From: Kingella denitrificans ATCC 33394
Lineage (GTDB): Bacteria > Pseudomonadota > Gammaproteobacteria > Burkholderiales > Neisseriaceae
Reading direction: 5' to 3'
DNA: 64,000 nucleotides
Assembly (NCBI RefSeq): GCF_000190695.1
Contig: NZ_GL870929.1
Span: forward strand, 895,976-959,975
The notes under the pieces were generated by a model. The model saw nothing but the letters and a program-made list of their open reading frames with translations. It searched no databases and was not told the origin of the DNA. Below, one piece after another: positions 49,630 through 57,848 of the stretch (within the stretch, counting starts at the first letter, position 1; every line of letters starts with the position of its first letter). Position numbers and translations under genes: made by a program.

Positions 49630-51306
49630 TCAACGCGTTACCGGTTTATATTTAATCCGTTTCGGTTTCGCGCCCTCTTCGCCCAAACGGCGTTTCTTAT
49701 CGGCTTCGTATTCCTGATAGTTGCCGTCGAAGAACACCCATTTCGAATCGCCTTCGCAAGCCAAGATATGCGTAGCGATGCGGTCGAGGAACCAGCGGTC
49801 GTGAGAAATCACCATCACGCTGCCGGCAAATTCCAGCAATGCGTCTTCCAGCGCGCGCAGGGTTTCCACGTCGAGGTCGTTGGACGGTTCGTCCAGCAGC
49901 AACACATTGCCGCCGCTCAACAAGGTTTTCGCCAAGTGCAGCCTGCCGCGTTCGCCGCCGGAAAGTTGCCCCGCGATTTTGCTTTGATCGCTGCCTTTGA
50001 AGTTGAAACGACCCAAATATTGGCGGGCGGGAATTTCAAACTGTCCGACCTGCAAAATATCGCGACCTTCGGCAATGTTGTCGAACACGGTTTTGTCGTT
50101 TTGCAAACCTTCGCGGCTTTGGTCAATCAGGCTCATTTTCACGGTTTGCCCGATTTTCACTTCGCCGGAATCAGGCTGCTCCTTGCCCGAAATCATTTTA
50201 AACAGCGTCGATTTACCCGCGCCGTTCGGGCCGATGATGCCGACAATCGCACCCGCAGGCACTTTGAAGCTCAAATCGTCAATCAGCACTTTATCGCCAA
50301 ACGATTTGGAAACATTCACAAATTCAATCACTTCGTTACCCAAACGCTCGGCGACGGGAATAAAGATTTCCTGCGTTTCATTGCGTTTTTGGTATTCGTA
50401 GTTGCTCATTTCCTCAAAACGCGCCAAACGCGCCTTGGACTTGGCTTGGCGGCCTTTGGCATTCTGGCGCACCCATTCCAATTCCTGCTTCATCGCTTTC
50501 ACGCGCGCGGCTTCGGATTTCGCCTCGTTTTCCAAGCGTTTTTCTTTCTGCTCCAGCCAAGACGAGTAATTGCCTTTCCACGGAATACCGTGTCCGCGGT
50601 CGAGTTCTAAAATCCATTCGGCGGCATTGTCCAAGAAGTAGCGGTCGTGCGTTACCGCGACCACCGTGCCGGAGAAGCGCACGAGGAATTGCTCCAGCCA
50701 TTCGACCGATTCCGCATCCAAGTGGTTGGTCGGCTCGTCCAACAGCAGCATATCCGGCTTGCTCAACAAGAGTTTGCACAAAGCGACGCGGCGTTTTTCA
50801 CCGCCGGACAGATTGCCGATTTTGGCATCCCATTCCGGCAGGCGCAGCGCATCGGCGGCGATTTCCAATTCGTGTTCCGCACCGCCGCCCGTGGACGAAC
50901 CTGCCGCAATAATCGCTTCCAAGCGACCCTGTTCTTCCGCCAACGCGTCAAAATCCGCATCGGGATTGGCGTACTCGGCATATACTTCTTCCAAACGTTT
51001 CTGCGCGGCGGCCACTTCGCCCAAACCGCTTTCCACTTCCTCGCGCACGGTCTTTTCCGGATCAAGCTCCGGCTCTTGCGGCAGATAGCCGATTTTGATG
51101 CCACCCATCGGCACGGCTTCGCCCTCAAATTCCTTATCCACACCCGCCATAATCCGCAGCACGGTGGACTTGCCCGCGCCGTTCAAACCGAGCAGGCCGA
51201 TTTTCGCGCCGGGGAAGAAGGAAAGGGAAATATCTTTAATAATGGTTTTCTGCGGCGGCACAACCTTGCTCACGCGCAGCATGGAATAGACGTATTGTTG
51301 GGACAT
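49630..51306 (-). CDS. ettA: Energy-dependent translational throttle protein EttA
   Basis: A 558-residue ABC-F protein that binds the ribosomal E site and gates early elongation according to the ATP/ADP ratio. It carries two nucleotide-binding domains: Walker A GLNGAGKST near residue 40 with LSGGEKRRVAL, and GPNGAGKST near residue 360 with LSGGERGRLHLA. The Y-loop/arm region is EWILELDRGHGIPWKGNYSS. Start MSQQYVYSMLRVSKVVPP matches the family. No membrane domain, as expected for ABC-F. Confidence 0.97.
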   Translation of the reverse strand: MSQQYVYSMLRVSKVVPPQKTIIKDISLSFFPGAKIGLLGLNGAGKSTVLRIMAGVDKEFEGEAVPMGGIKIGYLPQEPELDPEKTVREEVESGLGEVAAAQKRLEEVYAEYANPDADFDALAEEQGRLEAIIAAGSSTGGGAEHELEIAADALRLPEWDAKIGNLSGGEKRRVALCKLLLSKPDMLLLDEPTNHLDAESVEWLEQFLVRFSGTVVAVTHDRYFLDNAAEWILELDRGHGIPWKGNYSSWLEQKEKRLENEAKSEAARVKAMKQELEWVRQNAKGRQAKSKARLARFEEMSNYEYQKRNETQEIFIPVAERLGNEVIEFVNVSKSFGDKVLIDDLSFKVPAGAIVGIIGPNGAGKSTLFKMISGKEQPDSGEVKIGQTVKMSLIDQSREGLQNDKTVFDNIAEGRDILQVGQFEIPARQYLGRFNFKGSDQSKIAGQLSGGERGRLHLAKTLLSGGNVLLLDEPSNDLDVETLRALEDALLEFAGSVMVISHDRWFLDRIATHILACEGDSKWVFFDGNYQEYEADKKRRLGEEGAKPKRIKYKPVTR

Positions 51307-51382
51307 GGTTTCGGTCTTTCTATCTGAAAATGGAAATAGCGTAATTTTAACGGAAATCAGGCGGTGCAGGCTGCTTTTTGCA

Positions 51383-52156
51383 TCATTCTTCTGCTAAAGA
51401 TGCCGTTTTGCGCCGCAGCGCACGCACGAACAGGCTGCGGGACACGGGAAAGCTGCGCAACGTTACCGAAGCCGCACCCTTCCAGGTGTAGTAATACCGT
51501 CCGTCAATATCGGGTTCCGCCCGCACCAAGCCCATTTGCGCCAAATATTCGCGCTGCCGCCCCAGCCAATACAGTATGCGGCGGCTGTACGGCTCGTCAT
51601 CGTTCGGAGCAAGCGGTTCGGCGGGGCGCGTTTTGCGGCAGATGGCCTGGTGCAGGCTGCATAGTTGCGCCACCGTACTTTTGTGTGGCTCGGCGTTATA
51701 TATCGGCAGTTGCGGAATCAGCGGGTGTGCGGCTTGGGGAATATTGCTCACCGTCAGGCTGCTGCCATCCGCATATTCTTCGAAAATGTCCGTATAACAC
51801 GCCTGCTGCCCGTTCAACGCATACAGCACGCCGACCAGGCTGCGCCGCCCTTCATGCCGGTACACCGCCATGGCCGCCTGAAATGGCGGATTGGCGCATT
51901 TCAGCCGCATGGTCTGCCACACGGAAAACCCGTTGTCCAGCATTTCCGCGTGGCGTGCGGCAAACGCGCGGTTCTGCTGCGCCAAAAATTCATCGGCAGG
52001 CACATCGTCCGCCCGAAAATAGGTCATAAACGCCTGCTGGTATTTGATGCTCGCCATTGCAATCAACATGAACATAACGACCAAAAATGCACCCCACGCC
52101 AGTATTTCCCCGACCAACAGCCTTTCGGCGGCATAGGCATTCCACCATTCCTGCAT
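51383..52156 (-). CDS. Membrane-anchored protein of unknown function
   Basis: A 257-residue protein with one strong N-terminal helix (ILAWGAFLVVMFMLIAMASI) and a long soluble remainder of about 220 residues. The latter contains RRSLVGVLYALNGQQACYTD, a Pro/His-rich stretch and YYYTWKGAASVTLRSFPVSR. No known domain is recognised. The second of two adjacent ATGs (52156) is chosen because GGAGG lies 6 bases upstream. The ATG overlaps the stop of the preceding membrane gene, so the two form a coupled pair. Confidence 0.68.
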   Translation of the reverse strand: MQEWWNAYAAERLLVGEILAWGAFLVVMFMLIAMASIKYQQAFMTYFRADDVPADEFLAQQNRAFAARHAEMLDNGFSVWQTMRLKCANPPFQAAMAVYRHEGRRSLVGVLYALNGQQACYTDIFEEYADGSSLTVSNIPQAAHPLIPQLPIYNAEPHKSTVAQLCSLHQAICRKTRPAEPLAPNDDEPYSRRILYWLGRQREYLAQMGLVRAEPDIDGRYYYTWKGAASVTLRSFPVSRSLFVRALRRKTASLAEE

Positions 52157-52698
52157 CATCTTCCTCCTTGTTTTCGAACAGTTTTTGCACGGCGACCTTT
52201 TCGGGCATACCACGTCAATACCGCATAGCGCGTTGCCAGCATGGCGATATAGACCGGCAGTATGGCGGAAGCAAAATAGCTGTACATCTCGCTGCGGTAT
52301 ATCTGCACCCACGCGTTCCTGCCGAACCATTTGACGGACAGCAGCGTCAGTTCCGCCGTACCAAATATCAACACCAGCGTTGCCGCCAGCTGCACCCACC
52401 CCGCGTTCGCCTTTTGGCTGATTTGTTTCAGGCGGTAAATTTGGCGGTCGGCCACGCCCCTGCGGCGCAGCAGCCCTATCGGCAGCCTGTTGAACAACGT
52501 TGCGCACAGCAAAACCAGCCCGACAAAAACCGGAATATCCACATCAAAATTCAAGCCGCCGCCCTGCCCTTTGCCCTTGGGCGTGTACAGCCCGAGCGAC
52601 ACGGACAGCACCAGCAGCAATACGCACAACAGGATGACGGAAAGCTGTGCGGCCGGGAAATATCGGGCGAGCGTGTAGCGTTCTTTTCGTGTCGGCAT
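52156..52698 (-). CDS. Multi-pass membrane protein, partner of the preceding gene
   Basis: A 180-residue protein with four hydrophobic helices (LSVILLCVLLLVLSVSLGLY, IPVFVGLVLLCATLF, WVQLAATLVLIFGTAELTLL, SAILPVYIAMLATRYAVL) and a basic C-terminus (ARKGRRAKTVRKQGGR). No family is recognised. The start at 52698 (MPTRKERYT) is chosen over 52719 because a weak GAAAGA site precedes it. Its stop overlaps the next start. The upstream gap holds a Correia-like repeat that may carry the promoter. Confidence 0.68.
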   Translation of the reverse strand: MPTRKERYTLARYFPAAQLSVILLCVLLLVLSVSLGLYTPKGKGQGGGLNFDVDIPVFVGLVLLCATLFNRLPIGLLRRRGVADRQIYRLKQISQKANAGWVQLAATLVLIFGTAELTLLSVKWFGRNAWVQIYRSEMYSYFASAILPVYIAMLATRYAVLTWYARKGRRAKTVRKQGGR

Positions 52699-52726
52699 GA
52701 GTATCTTTCGGTTGTTCATCGGGTTA

Positions 52727-52830
52727 TATAGCAGATTAAATTCAAACCGGGGCAAGGTGGCAATGGGTGTCGTGTGCGAGTAGTCCATAAGGATATGGGT
52801 AACGCCGTACTCATTTGAATTTATTTAATT
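52727..52830. repeat. Degenerate Correia-like element
   Basis: The left end TATAGCAGATTAAATTC is recognisable. The interior has GGCAATGGGTGTCG and AACGCCGTACTCA. The right end (TTTGAATTTATTTAA) has lost the ATCC-ACTATA terminus, so the element is decayed. Confidence 0.5.
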
Positions 52831-52856
52831 GACTGAATTTAATTGACGATATTAAA

Positions 52857-52904
52857 GTGCAGGCTGCTTTTTGGCGGCCGAACACCTCAAAAAGCAGCCT
52901 GCAC
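52857..52904. terminator. DUS-pair hairpin after pqiC
   Basis: GTGCAGGCTGCTTTTT and AAAAAGCAGCCTGCAC lie 7 bases past the pqiC stop. Confidence 0.65.
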
Positions 52905-52911
52905 CCTGTTT

Positions 52912-53448
52912 TTATTGCAACTGCCGCGCCACATCGTCCAAGCCCTGATTCAGGCTTTCCAACATGGCCGCATAACCATCGCCCTTCTGCGGCGTAACCG
53001 CATGGAACGCGCGGATGCTCCCGTTCGGCAGCCGCGCATAACCGCGGATTTCCGTCTGCCCCAGATAGCTGCCTTGAAAACGGTCGATGAACAGCGTGAT
53101 GGCGGGCGATTTGGCCGCACCCTCGGCGGGGCGGAAGTGCAGGCTGCTTTGACGGTTCAACTTGTTCGCCACGGCCGCCGCCAACCCGTTGGACAGCGGC
53201 GCCGCCCACAGGTTGTGCTGCGTCATCTGCACCGTATGCTCATCGCTTTGATACAGCAGGCTTTGGCGGTTCAAAGGCTCCGCCAGCACCACATACACAT
53301 TCGTCCACACCGTCTGCTTGGGCGTGTTGGCCGACACAAACGCACTGTCGGGCAGCTGGTAATACACGGTCGGAGTGCTGCTGCACGCCGCCAGCGCCGT
53401 CAATGCCGCCAGCATCGGCACCGTCCGTTGCCACATCGTTTTCATCAT
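52912..53448 (-). CDS. pqiC: Outer-membrane lipoprotein PqiC
   Basis: A 178-residue lipoprotein (lipobox ALAAC) of the PqiABC intermembrane lipid transport system. It sits in the outer membrane and docks the PqiB tunnel. VYYQLPDSAF opens the ABC-type auxiliary domain, and DRFQGSYLGQTEIRGYARL and ISVH-like strands follow. A DUS inside encodes RQSSLHF near residue 99. It begins directly after pqiB (1 base between), completing a three-gene operon. Confidence 0.88.
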   Translation of the reverse strand: MMKTMWQRTVPMLAALTALAACSSTPTVYYQLPDSAFVSANTPKQTVWTNVYVVLAEPLNRQSLLYQSDEHTVQMTQHNLWAAPLSNGLAAAVANKLNRQSSLHFRPAEGAAKSPAITLFIDRFQGSYLGQTEIRGYARLPNGSIRAFHAVTPQKGDGYAAMLESLNQGLDDVARQLQ

Positions 53449-53449
53449 C

Positions 53450-55087
53450 TTATTTTCCTCTCGGTATCGGATCTTTGCCGTTTTGGTTGAAAATCAGCGC
53501 GTTGGGTTTTTCGTTCAGCGTGCGCACCAAAGGTTGGACGTCTTGCAGCGTGCGGTTCAGCGCGGCCAACGTTTGCTGGATGTCTTGATACATCGGCGAT
53601 TCGGGCGACACGCCTTGCAGCGTTTTACGCAATTCCTGCAACGTGGCATTCAATTCGGCCGGCATTTTCTGCGTGCTGTTCTGCCCCAGCAGGCGGTTGG
53701 CGGAAGCCAGCGTTTGTTTGAGCTGGTTCAGGCTGCCGTTGAGTTCGCCCAACGTTTTGTCCAGCGGCAGAGAATTGAATTTGTCCAGCAGGCGACCAAC
53801 TTTGTCTTGCAATTCGTCCAAGCCGCCGCTGCCTTTGCTGGCAATGACCGTGTGGCCGTTATATTGCGCGTGCGGTTTGAGCAGCGCGTCGCCGGACGAG
53901 CTGTCCACCAATTCCACCATTTTGCTGCCCAGCACCAAATTGTTGCTCGACAGCGTGGCCACCAGGCCTTTGCCGAATGCAGCCTGCATGGCGTTCTGCC
54001 AATATTCGCGCGTTTGCGGTTCGTCGCCGCGCTCCATGCTGTCGGGGTCGAGCCGCAGCCGCACGGGCACCCAGCCGTTTTCAAACAGCTTGGCGCTGTC
54101 GCCGTCTTGGAAATACGGCACTTGCGCCACCGTGCCGATACGCATTCCGCGGTATTCCACCGGCGCGCCCGCCTCCAAGCCGCGCACGGAGTTTTTGAAA
54201 AACACCACGTAATACAGCGTCCGCTCATTGGGTTTGTTTTCCAATTCGGCACGGTCGTTGAACACGGTAAATTCCTGATTGTTCGCGGCAGCCTGCACTT
54301 TCTGCCCCACGGCGGCGGTGGGTGTGTTGAACGCAATCGCGCCCGACAAAATGGCCGGCAGCGGTGCAGAATCAATTTTCACGCCGCCGCCGTCCAAACG
54401 CACGCTCACGCCGCTGTCCAACCAAAACTGGCTGTTGCTTTTCACCAGCACGTCGTTCGGGCTTTGAATGAAAATGCTATATTCCACGTTCTGCGTCTTC
54501 GGATTGAATTTTGCGGTTTCCACCGAGCCGACCGTCAGGTTTTCAAACATCACGGGGCTGCCTGCACCCAGCATTTTGGAATTGTGCCCCACCAGTTTCA
54601 GGCGCAGGCCGTGTTGCCCCATGGCCGAAATGGGCGGCAGCTCGGATACGGTGAACGTGCTGGCTTCTTCTTGGCTGCTGCCGGGCGCGAACGAAATGTA
54701 CGAACCCGAAAGCAGCGTGTTCAGACCGGTCACGCCGTTTTGGTCGATGCGCGGCTTCACCACCCAAAACTGCGTGTCTTCGCGCATCATTTCGCGCGCG
54801 TTCGGCTGCAGTTTGGCGACGACTTCCACGCCTTTGTGGTCGGGGCGCAGGCGGATGCTGCTGACGCGCCCGATTTCCACATTCAAAAGGCGGATGGTGG
54901 TGGTATTGACTTCGATGCCTTCCGCATTGTCCATCAGCAAGGTGATTTCGGGGCCCTGCTGGCGCGAATAGTCCACCAAAAGCCAAATGCCGGCAATGGC
55001 GGCAATCAGCGGGATAATCCACACGGTGGAAGCCAGCGTTTTGCTTTGGCGGACGTGTGCGTGTCGGTGTTTTGAAGATTCTGTCAT
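53450..55087 (-). CDS. pqiB: Intermembrane transport protein PqiB
   Basis: A 545-residue MCE-domain protein that forms a hexameric tunnel across the periplasm for lipid movement. An N-terminal membrane helix (STVWIIPLIAAIAGIWLLVD) is followed by three MCE modules, beginning GPEITLLMDNAEGIEVNTT, NVEYSIFIQSPND and YYVVFFKNSVRGLEAGAPVEYRGMRIG. A long C-terminal helical stalk contains GLDELQDKVGRLLDKFNSLP. The start (MTESSKH) overlaps the pqiA stop by ATGA. Confidence 0.93.
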   Translation of the reverse strand: MTESSKHRHAHVRQSKTLASTVWIIPLIAAIAGIWLLVDYSRQQGPEITLLMDNAEGIEVNTTTIRLLNVEIGRVSSIRLRPDHKGVEVVAKLQPNAREMMREDTQFWVVKPRIDQNGVTGLNTLLSGSYISFAPGSSQEEASTFTVSELPPISAMGQHGLRLKLVGHNSKMLGAGSPVMFENLTVGSVETAKFNPKTQNVEYSIFIQSPNDVLVKSNSQFWLDSGVSVRLDGGGVKIDSAPLPAILSGAIAFNTPTAAVGQKVQAAANNQEFTVFNDRAELENKPNERTLYYVVFFKNSVRGLEAGAPVEYRGMRIGTVAQVPYFQDGDSAKLFENGWVPVRLRLDPDSMERGDEPQTREYWQNAMQAAFGKGLVATLSSNNLVLGSKMVELVDSSSGDALLKPHAQYNGHTVIASKGSGGLDELQDKVGRLLDKFNSLPLDKTLGELNGSLNQLKQTLASANRLLGQNSTQKMPAELNATLQELRKTLQGVSPESPMYQDIQQTLAALNRTLQDVQPLVRTLNEKPNALIFNQNGKDPIPRGK

Positions 55088-56409
55088 GATGTTTGTTCTG
55101 TGGTAGGTCGGATAATGGATTCTGGCGGCGCTGCGTCTTCCCGGTATTTGTCCCACAGCAGGCGCACATCGAAGAAGTGGGCGGAGAGCATGGTCAGGAT
55201 AACGACCAGGCAGAAATAAATGGCGGCCGGGCCGGGGGTGACGCGGGCGATGTGGCTGTGGAACGCGCTCATCATAATGATGATGACGAAAATATCAATC
55301 ATCGACCAGCGGCCGACGGCTTCGGTAATGCGGTATTGCAGCGACAGCACGCGAATCGGCAGGAACAGCCCGAAGCGCGCATTGGCCAGCAACACCAGCA
55401 TAGAGACGATTTTCAGCGTGGGCACAGCAATGCTGGCGGAAAAAATAATGCTGGCGATGAGTTTGTCGCCGTCGTTCCACATATAGAGAATGCCGCTCAT
55501 GATGGTGCTGATTTCCTTGCTCATGGGGTTTTCGGAAATCATGATAGGCAATAGGTTGGCAGGGAAATACAGCACAATCGCAGCCAACAAAAAGCAGCCT
55601 GCAACGTGCAGACTGTACGGCCGGCGGTCGAACAGTTCGGAATCGCACACGCTGCAATAGCTTTCGTTGGCCGGGCGGAAAAACAGGCAGCGCGAACAGC
55701 AGATGTGGTGCGGGTCTTCGTGCAGGAGTTCGTGGCTGCGGCGGCGGATTTGGTAATACACCCAATGGCTGGGCACGGCCACGGCGGTACGCAGCAGCAG
55801 CACCGCCCACACGGGCATCAGCCAGAACGCCTGCCCGAATTCCACCGTTGCCACCGTGCGGATTTTGATATACGCCACCAGCATGGAAATGAAGAACACA
55901 TCGACCATAATCCATTCGCGCAGCCGCACCAGCCAGCGCGTCAGCCACAAAACGCTTGCAGGCTGCTTTTGCCACAGCAGCGCGCCATACACCCAAATGC
56001 AGGCACACAAAAACACGGCCGGCGTGCCAAAAGTGAGCAGCAGCATCACCGTGCCCAGAAACGCCCAATCGCCTTGCAACAGCGATTGCAGCATGCCCGG
56101 CAGCGTGAGCGGCGAAAACACCCCCGTCATCTGCACCGTCACAAAGGGCAGGCTGTACACCAAAAACATCAGCATCAGCGCGGCCGATGCGCACGCCAAC
56201 GGTAGCAGGAACGGCTCGTTTTCAACGCGCACCAAATGGTGGTGGCAGCGCGGACATTCCGCCCGTTGCCCTTGGCGCAGCTTGGGGATGCGCGTGCGCA
56301 GGCCGCATTCGGGGCAGTCGATGGTGTGCGCAGGCAGCGTGGCAGAAGGCATATAGGCTTTCCGCCACACTTTTTGGGCATGTTTGACGAACCAGGATGA
56401 ACGGCGCAT
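55084..56409 (-). CDS. pqiA: PqiA-family membrane protein
   Basis: A 441-residue inner-membrane protein, the membrane component of PqiABC. Two homologous halves each have a zinc-ribbon-like CxxC pair: CPECG with CPRCH near the N-terminus, and CCSRCLFF with CSVCDSELFDR mid-protein. Each pair is followed by about four helices. The start at 56409 (MRRSSWF) is used; 56352 (MPSATLPAH), with GGAAAGCCTAT upstream, is equally possible. A half Correia end (TATAGTGGATTT at 56439) lies just upstream. Confidence 0.88.
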   Translation of the reverse strand: MRRSSWFVKHAQKVWRKAYMPSATLPAHTIDCPECGLRTRIPKLRQGQRAECPRCHHHLVRVENEPFLLPLACASAALMLMFLVYSLPFVTVQMTGVFSPLTLPGMLQSLLQGDWAFLGTVMLLLTFGTPAVFLCACIWVYGALLWQKQPASVLWLTRWLVRLREWIMVDVFFISMLVAYIKIRTVATVEFGQAFWLMPVWAVLLLRTAVAVPSHWVYYQIRRRSHELLHEDPHHICCSRCLFFRPANESYCSVCDSELFDRRPYSLHVAGCFLLAAIVLYFPANLLPIMISENPMSKEISTIMSGILYMWNDGDKLIASIIFSASIAVPTLKIVSMLVLLANARFGLFLPIRVLSLQYRITEAVGRWSMIDIFVIIIMMSAFHSHIARVTPGPAAIYFCLVVILTMLSAHFFDVRLLWDKYREDAAPPESIIRPTTEQTS

Positions 56410-56912
56410 GGGTTTGAAACGGCAACAAAAAACGCCATTATAGTGGATTTGGCACGGCTGCTGTGGCAAACGGCGGATTTTTTGGCGTGCATGCTGCTTT
56501 TGTGTTGGGGATTCGCCGCCGAAACGGGTTTGCGCAATCAAAAAGCAGCCTGCACTTGATGCCGCGCGCATTCGCGGAAAATGATTCGGTAAAGCGCGGA
56601 TTCGGCAGGCTGTGCTTCCCTTTCAGGCACGGAATTTCCGGCGGTGTTCATGGCGTTGCGCCGCCATACCCGCGCTTGGGGTCAGCTGCAATCGCCCTAT
56701 TCCACAGAACAAGGACGGATGGGCTGTACATCCGAAAAAAGCAGCCTGCACTTTAAATGGGAGATTGTCCGACAAAGTGCAGGCTGCTTTTGGGATGCGG
56801 TGAAACCGAAATAAACGCGGGCGGCGCGGCTTTTTGCATGGCAACACTTTGTGCCACGGGCTGCCGCCCCAAAGCGTGGGTATGGCGGCGCAACGCCATG
56901 AATACCGCCCGA
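56410..56912. repeat. Intergenic region with inverted repeat and DUS
   Basis: No gene is supported. It holds a half Correia end (56439-56450), a single DUS at 56541, a DUS pair (56737-56792), and a 33-bp imperfect inverted repeat with arms at 56647-56679 and 56869-56902. The arms begin TTCATGGCGTTGCGCCGCC. The arms enclose the DUS pair symmetrically. Confidence 0.6.
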
Positions 56913-57743
56913 TTACGGTGTGCTTGGATTTTGGCGGCCGTCCTGCGCCCAAAACGCCTGCATCACATCGGGGCGGACTTTGCGGACGAACCAGAAGCCT
57001 TGTTCAAAAGCAGCCTGCACCTGCGGCAGGGTTTGCCAATCGGGGTGGTTCGCGCCGTGTGCGAAGCGGATGCAGCGATGGTTGTCGTTGTGCAGGGCAA
57101 GCTGCGCGGCGTGCCGTTGGGCGATGAATTGGAAGAAATGTTCGTCCGGGCAGAGTTTGTGCCGGAAAAATGGCCGCATGTCGGCGGTGGCATCGAGCAG
57201 CAGTTGCAATGCAGCACGGTCAGCGGAAAACCATTGGCTGCCGGCCCATGCGGTTTGGCGGCTCGGCAGCAGTCGGTCGGCGCATTGGGCGGCTTTGGTC
57301 AGGCATTTGCCTGTCAGGCTGCGCTGCCACGATGTGTCGGCGTGCGGCAAGGAAAAGCGGACGCGGTAACGCAGGCGCGGCACGTTTTCGCAGGTCAAAA
57401 ACAGGCAGCCTGCACCGGCCGCCGCCATTTGCCGTTCGATGGTTTCGGGCGTTTGCAGCGGCAGGCAGTCGCCGCTCATCAGGTGGAAACATTGGTGTTG
57501 CGGTTGCGCCAAGGCCGCCTGCATCAGGGCGAGCGTGGCTTCAATCATGCTGAAGCCGCCCCAGCGAACGTCGATGCGCTGCGGCAGCACGGACACATTG
57601 GGCAGCCCGTTCAAAAAGGCAATGCCGCCCGCATCGGATTTGGCATCGTAATGCACATAAAAATGGTGCTGCGGCGCGCGTTGCGCCATCAGAGGCAGGT
57701 GGTGCGGCGGCGTGTGGCAAAGGAGAAGATGGGCGGTACTCAT
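56913..57743 (-). CDS. Glycosyltransferase family 14 (core-2/I-branching type)
   Basis: A 276-residue enzyme of the Branch family (beta-1,6-N-acetylglucosaminyltransferase or related). It starts STAHLLLCHTPPHHLPLMAQ and has FYVHYDAKSD, RIDVRWGGFSMIEATLALM, FHLMSGDCLPLQ and GSQWFSADRAAL, then CPDEHFFQFI. These are the order and acidic residues of GT14 proteins. Acceptor unknown; LOS or glycoprotein glycan extension is likely. It follows rpoD on the minus strand, after the DUS hairpin. Confidence 0.88.
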   Translation of the reverse strand: MSTAHLLLCHTPPHHLPLMAQRAPQHHFYVHYDAKSDAGGIAFLNGLPNVSVLPQRIDVRWGGFSMIEATLALMQAALAQPQHQCFHLMSGDCLPLQTPETIERQMAAAGAGCLFLTCENVPRLRYRVRFSLPHADTSWQRSLTGKCLTKAAQCADRLLPSRQTAWAGSQWFSADRAALQLLLDATADMRPFFRHKLCPDEHFFQFIAQRHAAQLALHNDNHRCIRFAHGANHPDWQTLPQVQAAFEQGFWFVRKVRPDVMQAFWAQDGRQNPSTP

Positions 57744-57808
57744 GATGCGCAGGCTGCTTTTGGCAATGTGGGAGAAATGGGTAATGAATGGCGCGGCAAG
57801 ACAAAATG

Positions 57809-57840
57809 CAGGCTGCTTTTCGGTGATAAAAAGCAGCCTG
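57809..57840. terminator. DUS-pair hairpin after rpoD
   Basis: CAGGCTGCTTTT and AAAAGCAGCCTG form a 12-bp stem 9 bases after the rpoD stop. The right copy continues as CCTGAA instead of CCTGCA. Confidence 0.6.
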
Positions 57841-57848
57841 AACTCAGT

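Noticed and set aside
56439..56450. TATAGTGGATTT as a full Correia element
   Set aside because: No matching second end lies within 200 bases, so it is treated as a half end or chance match.
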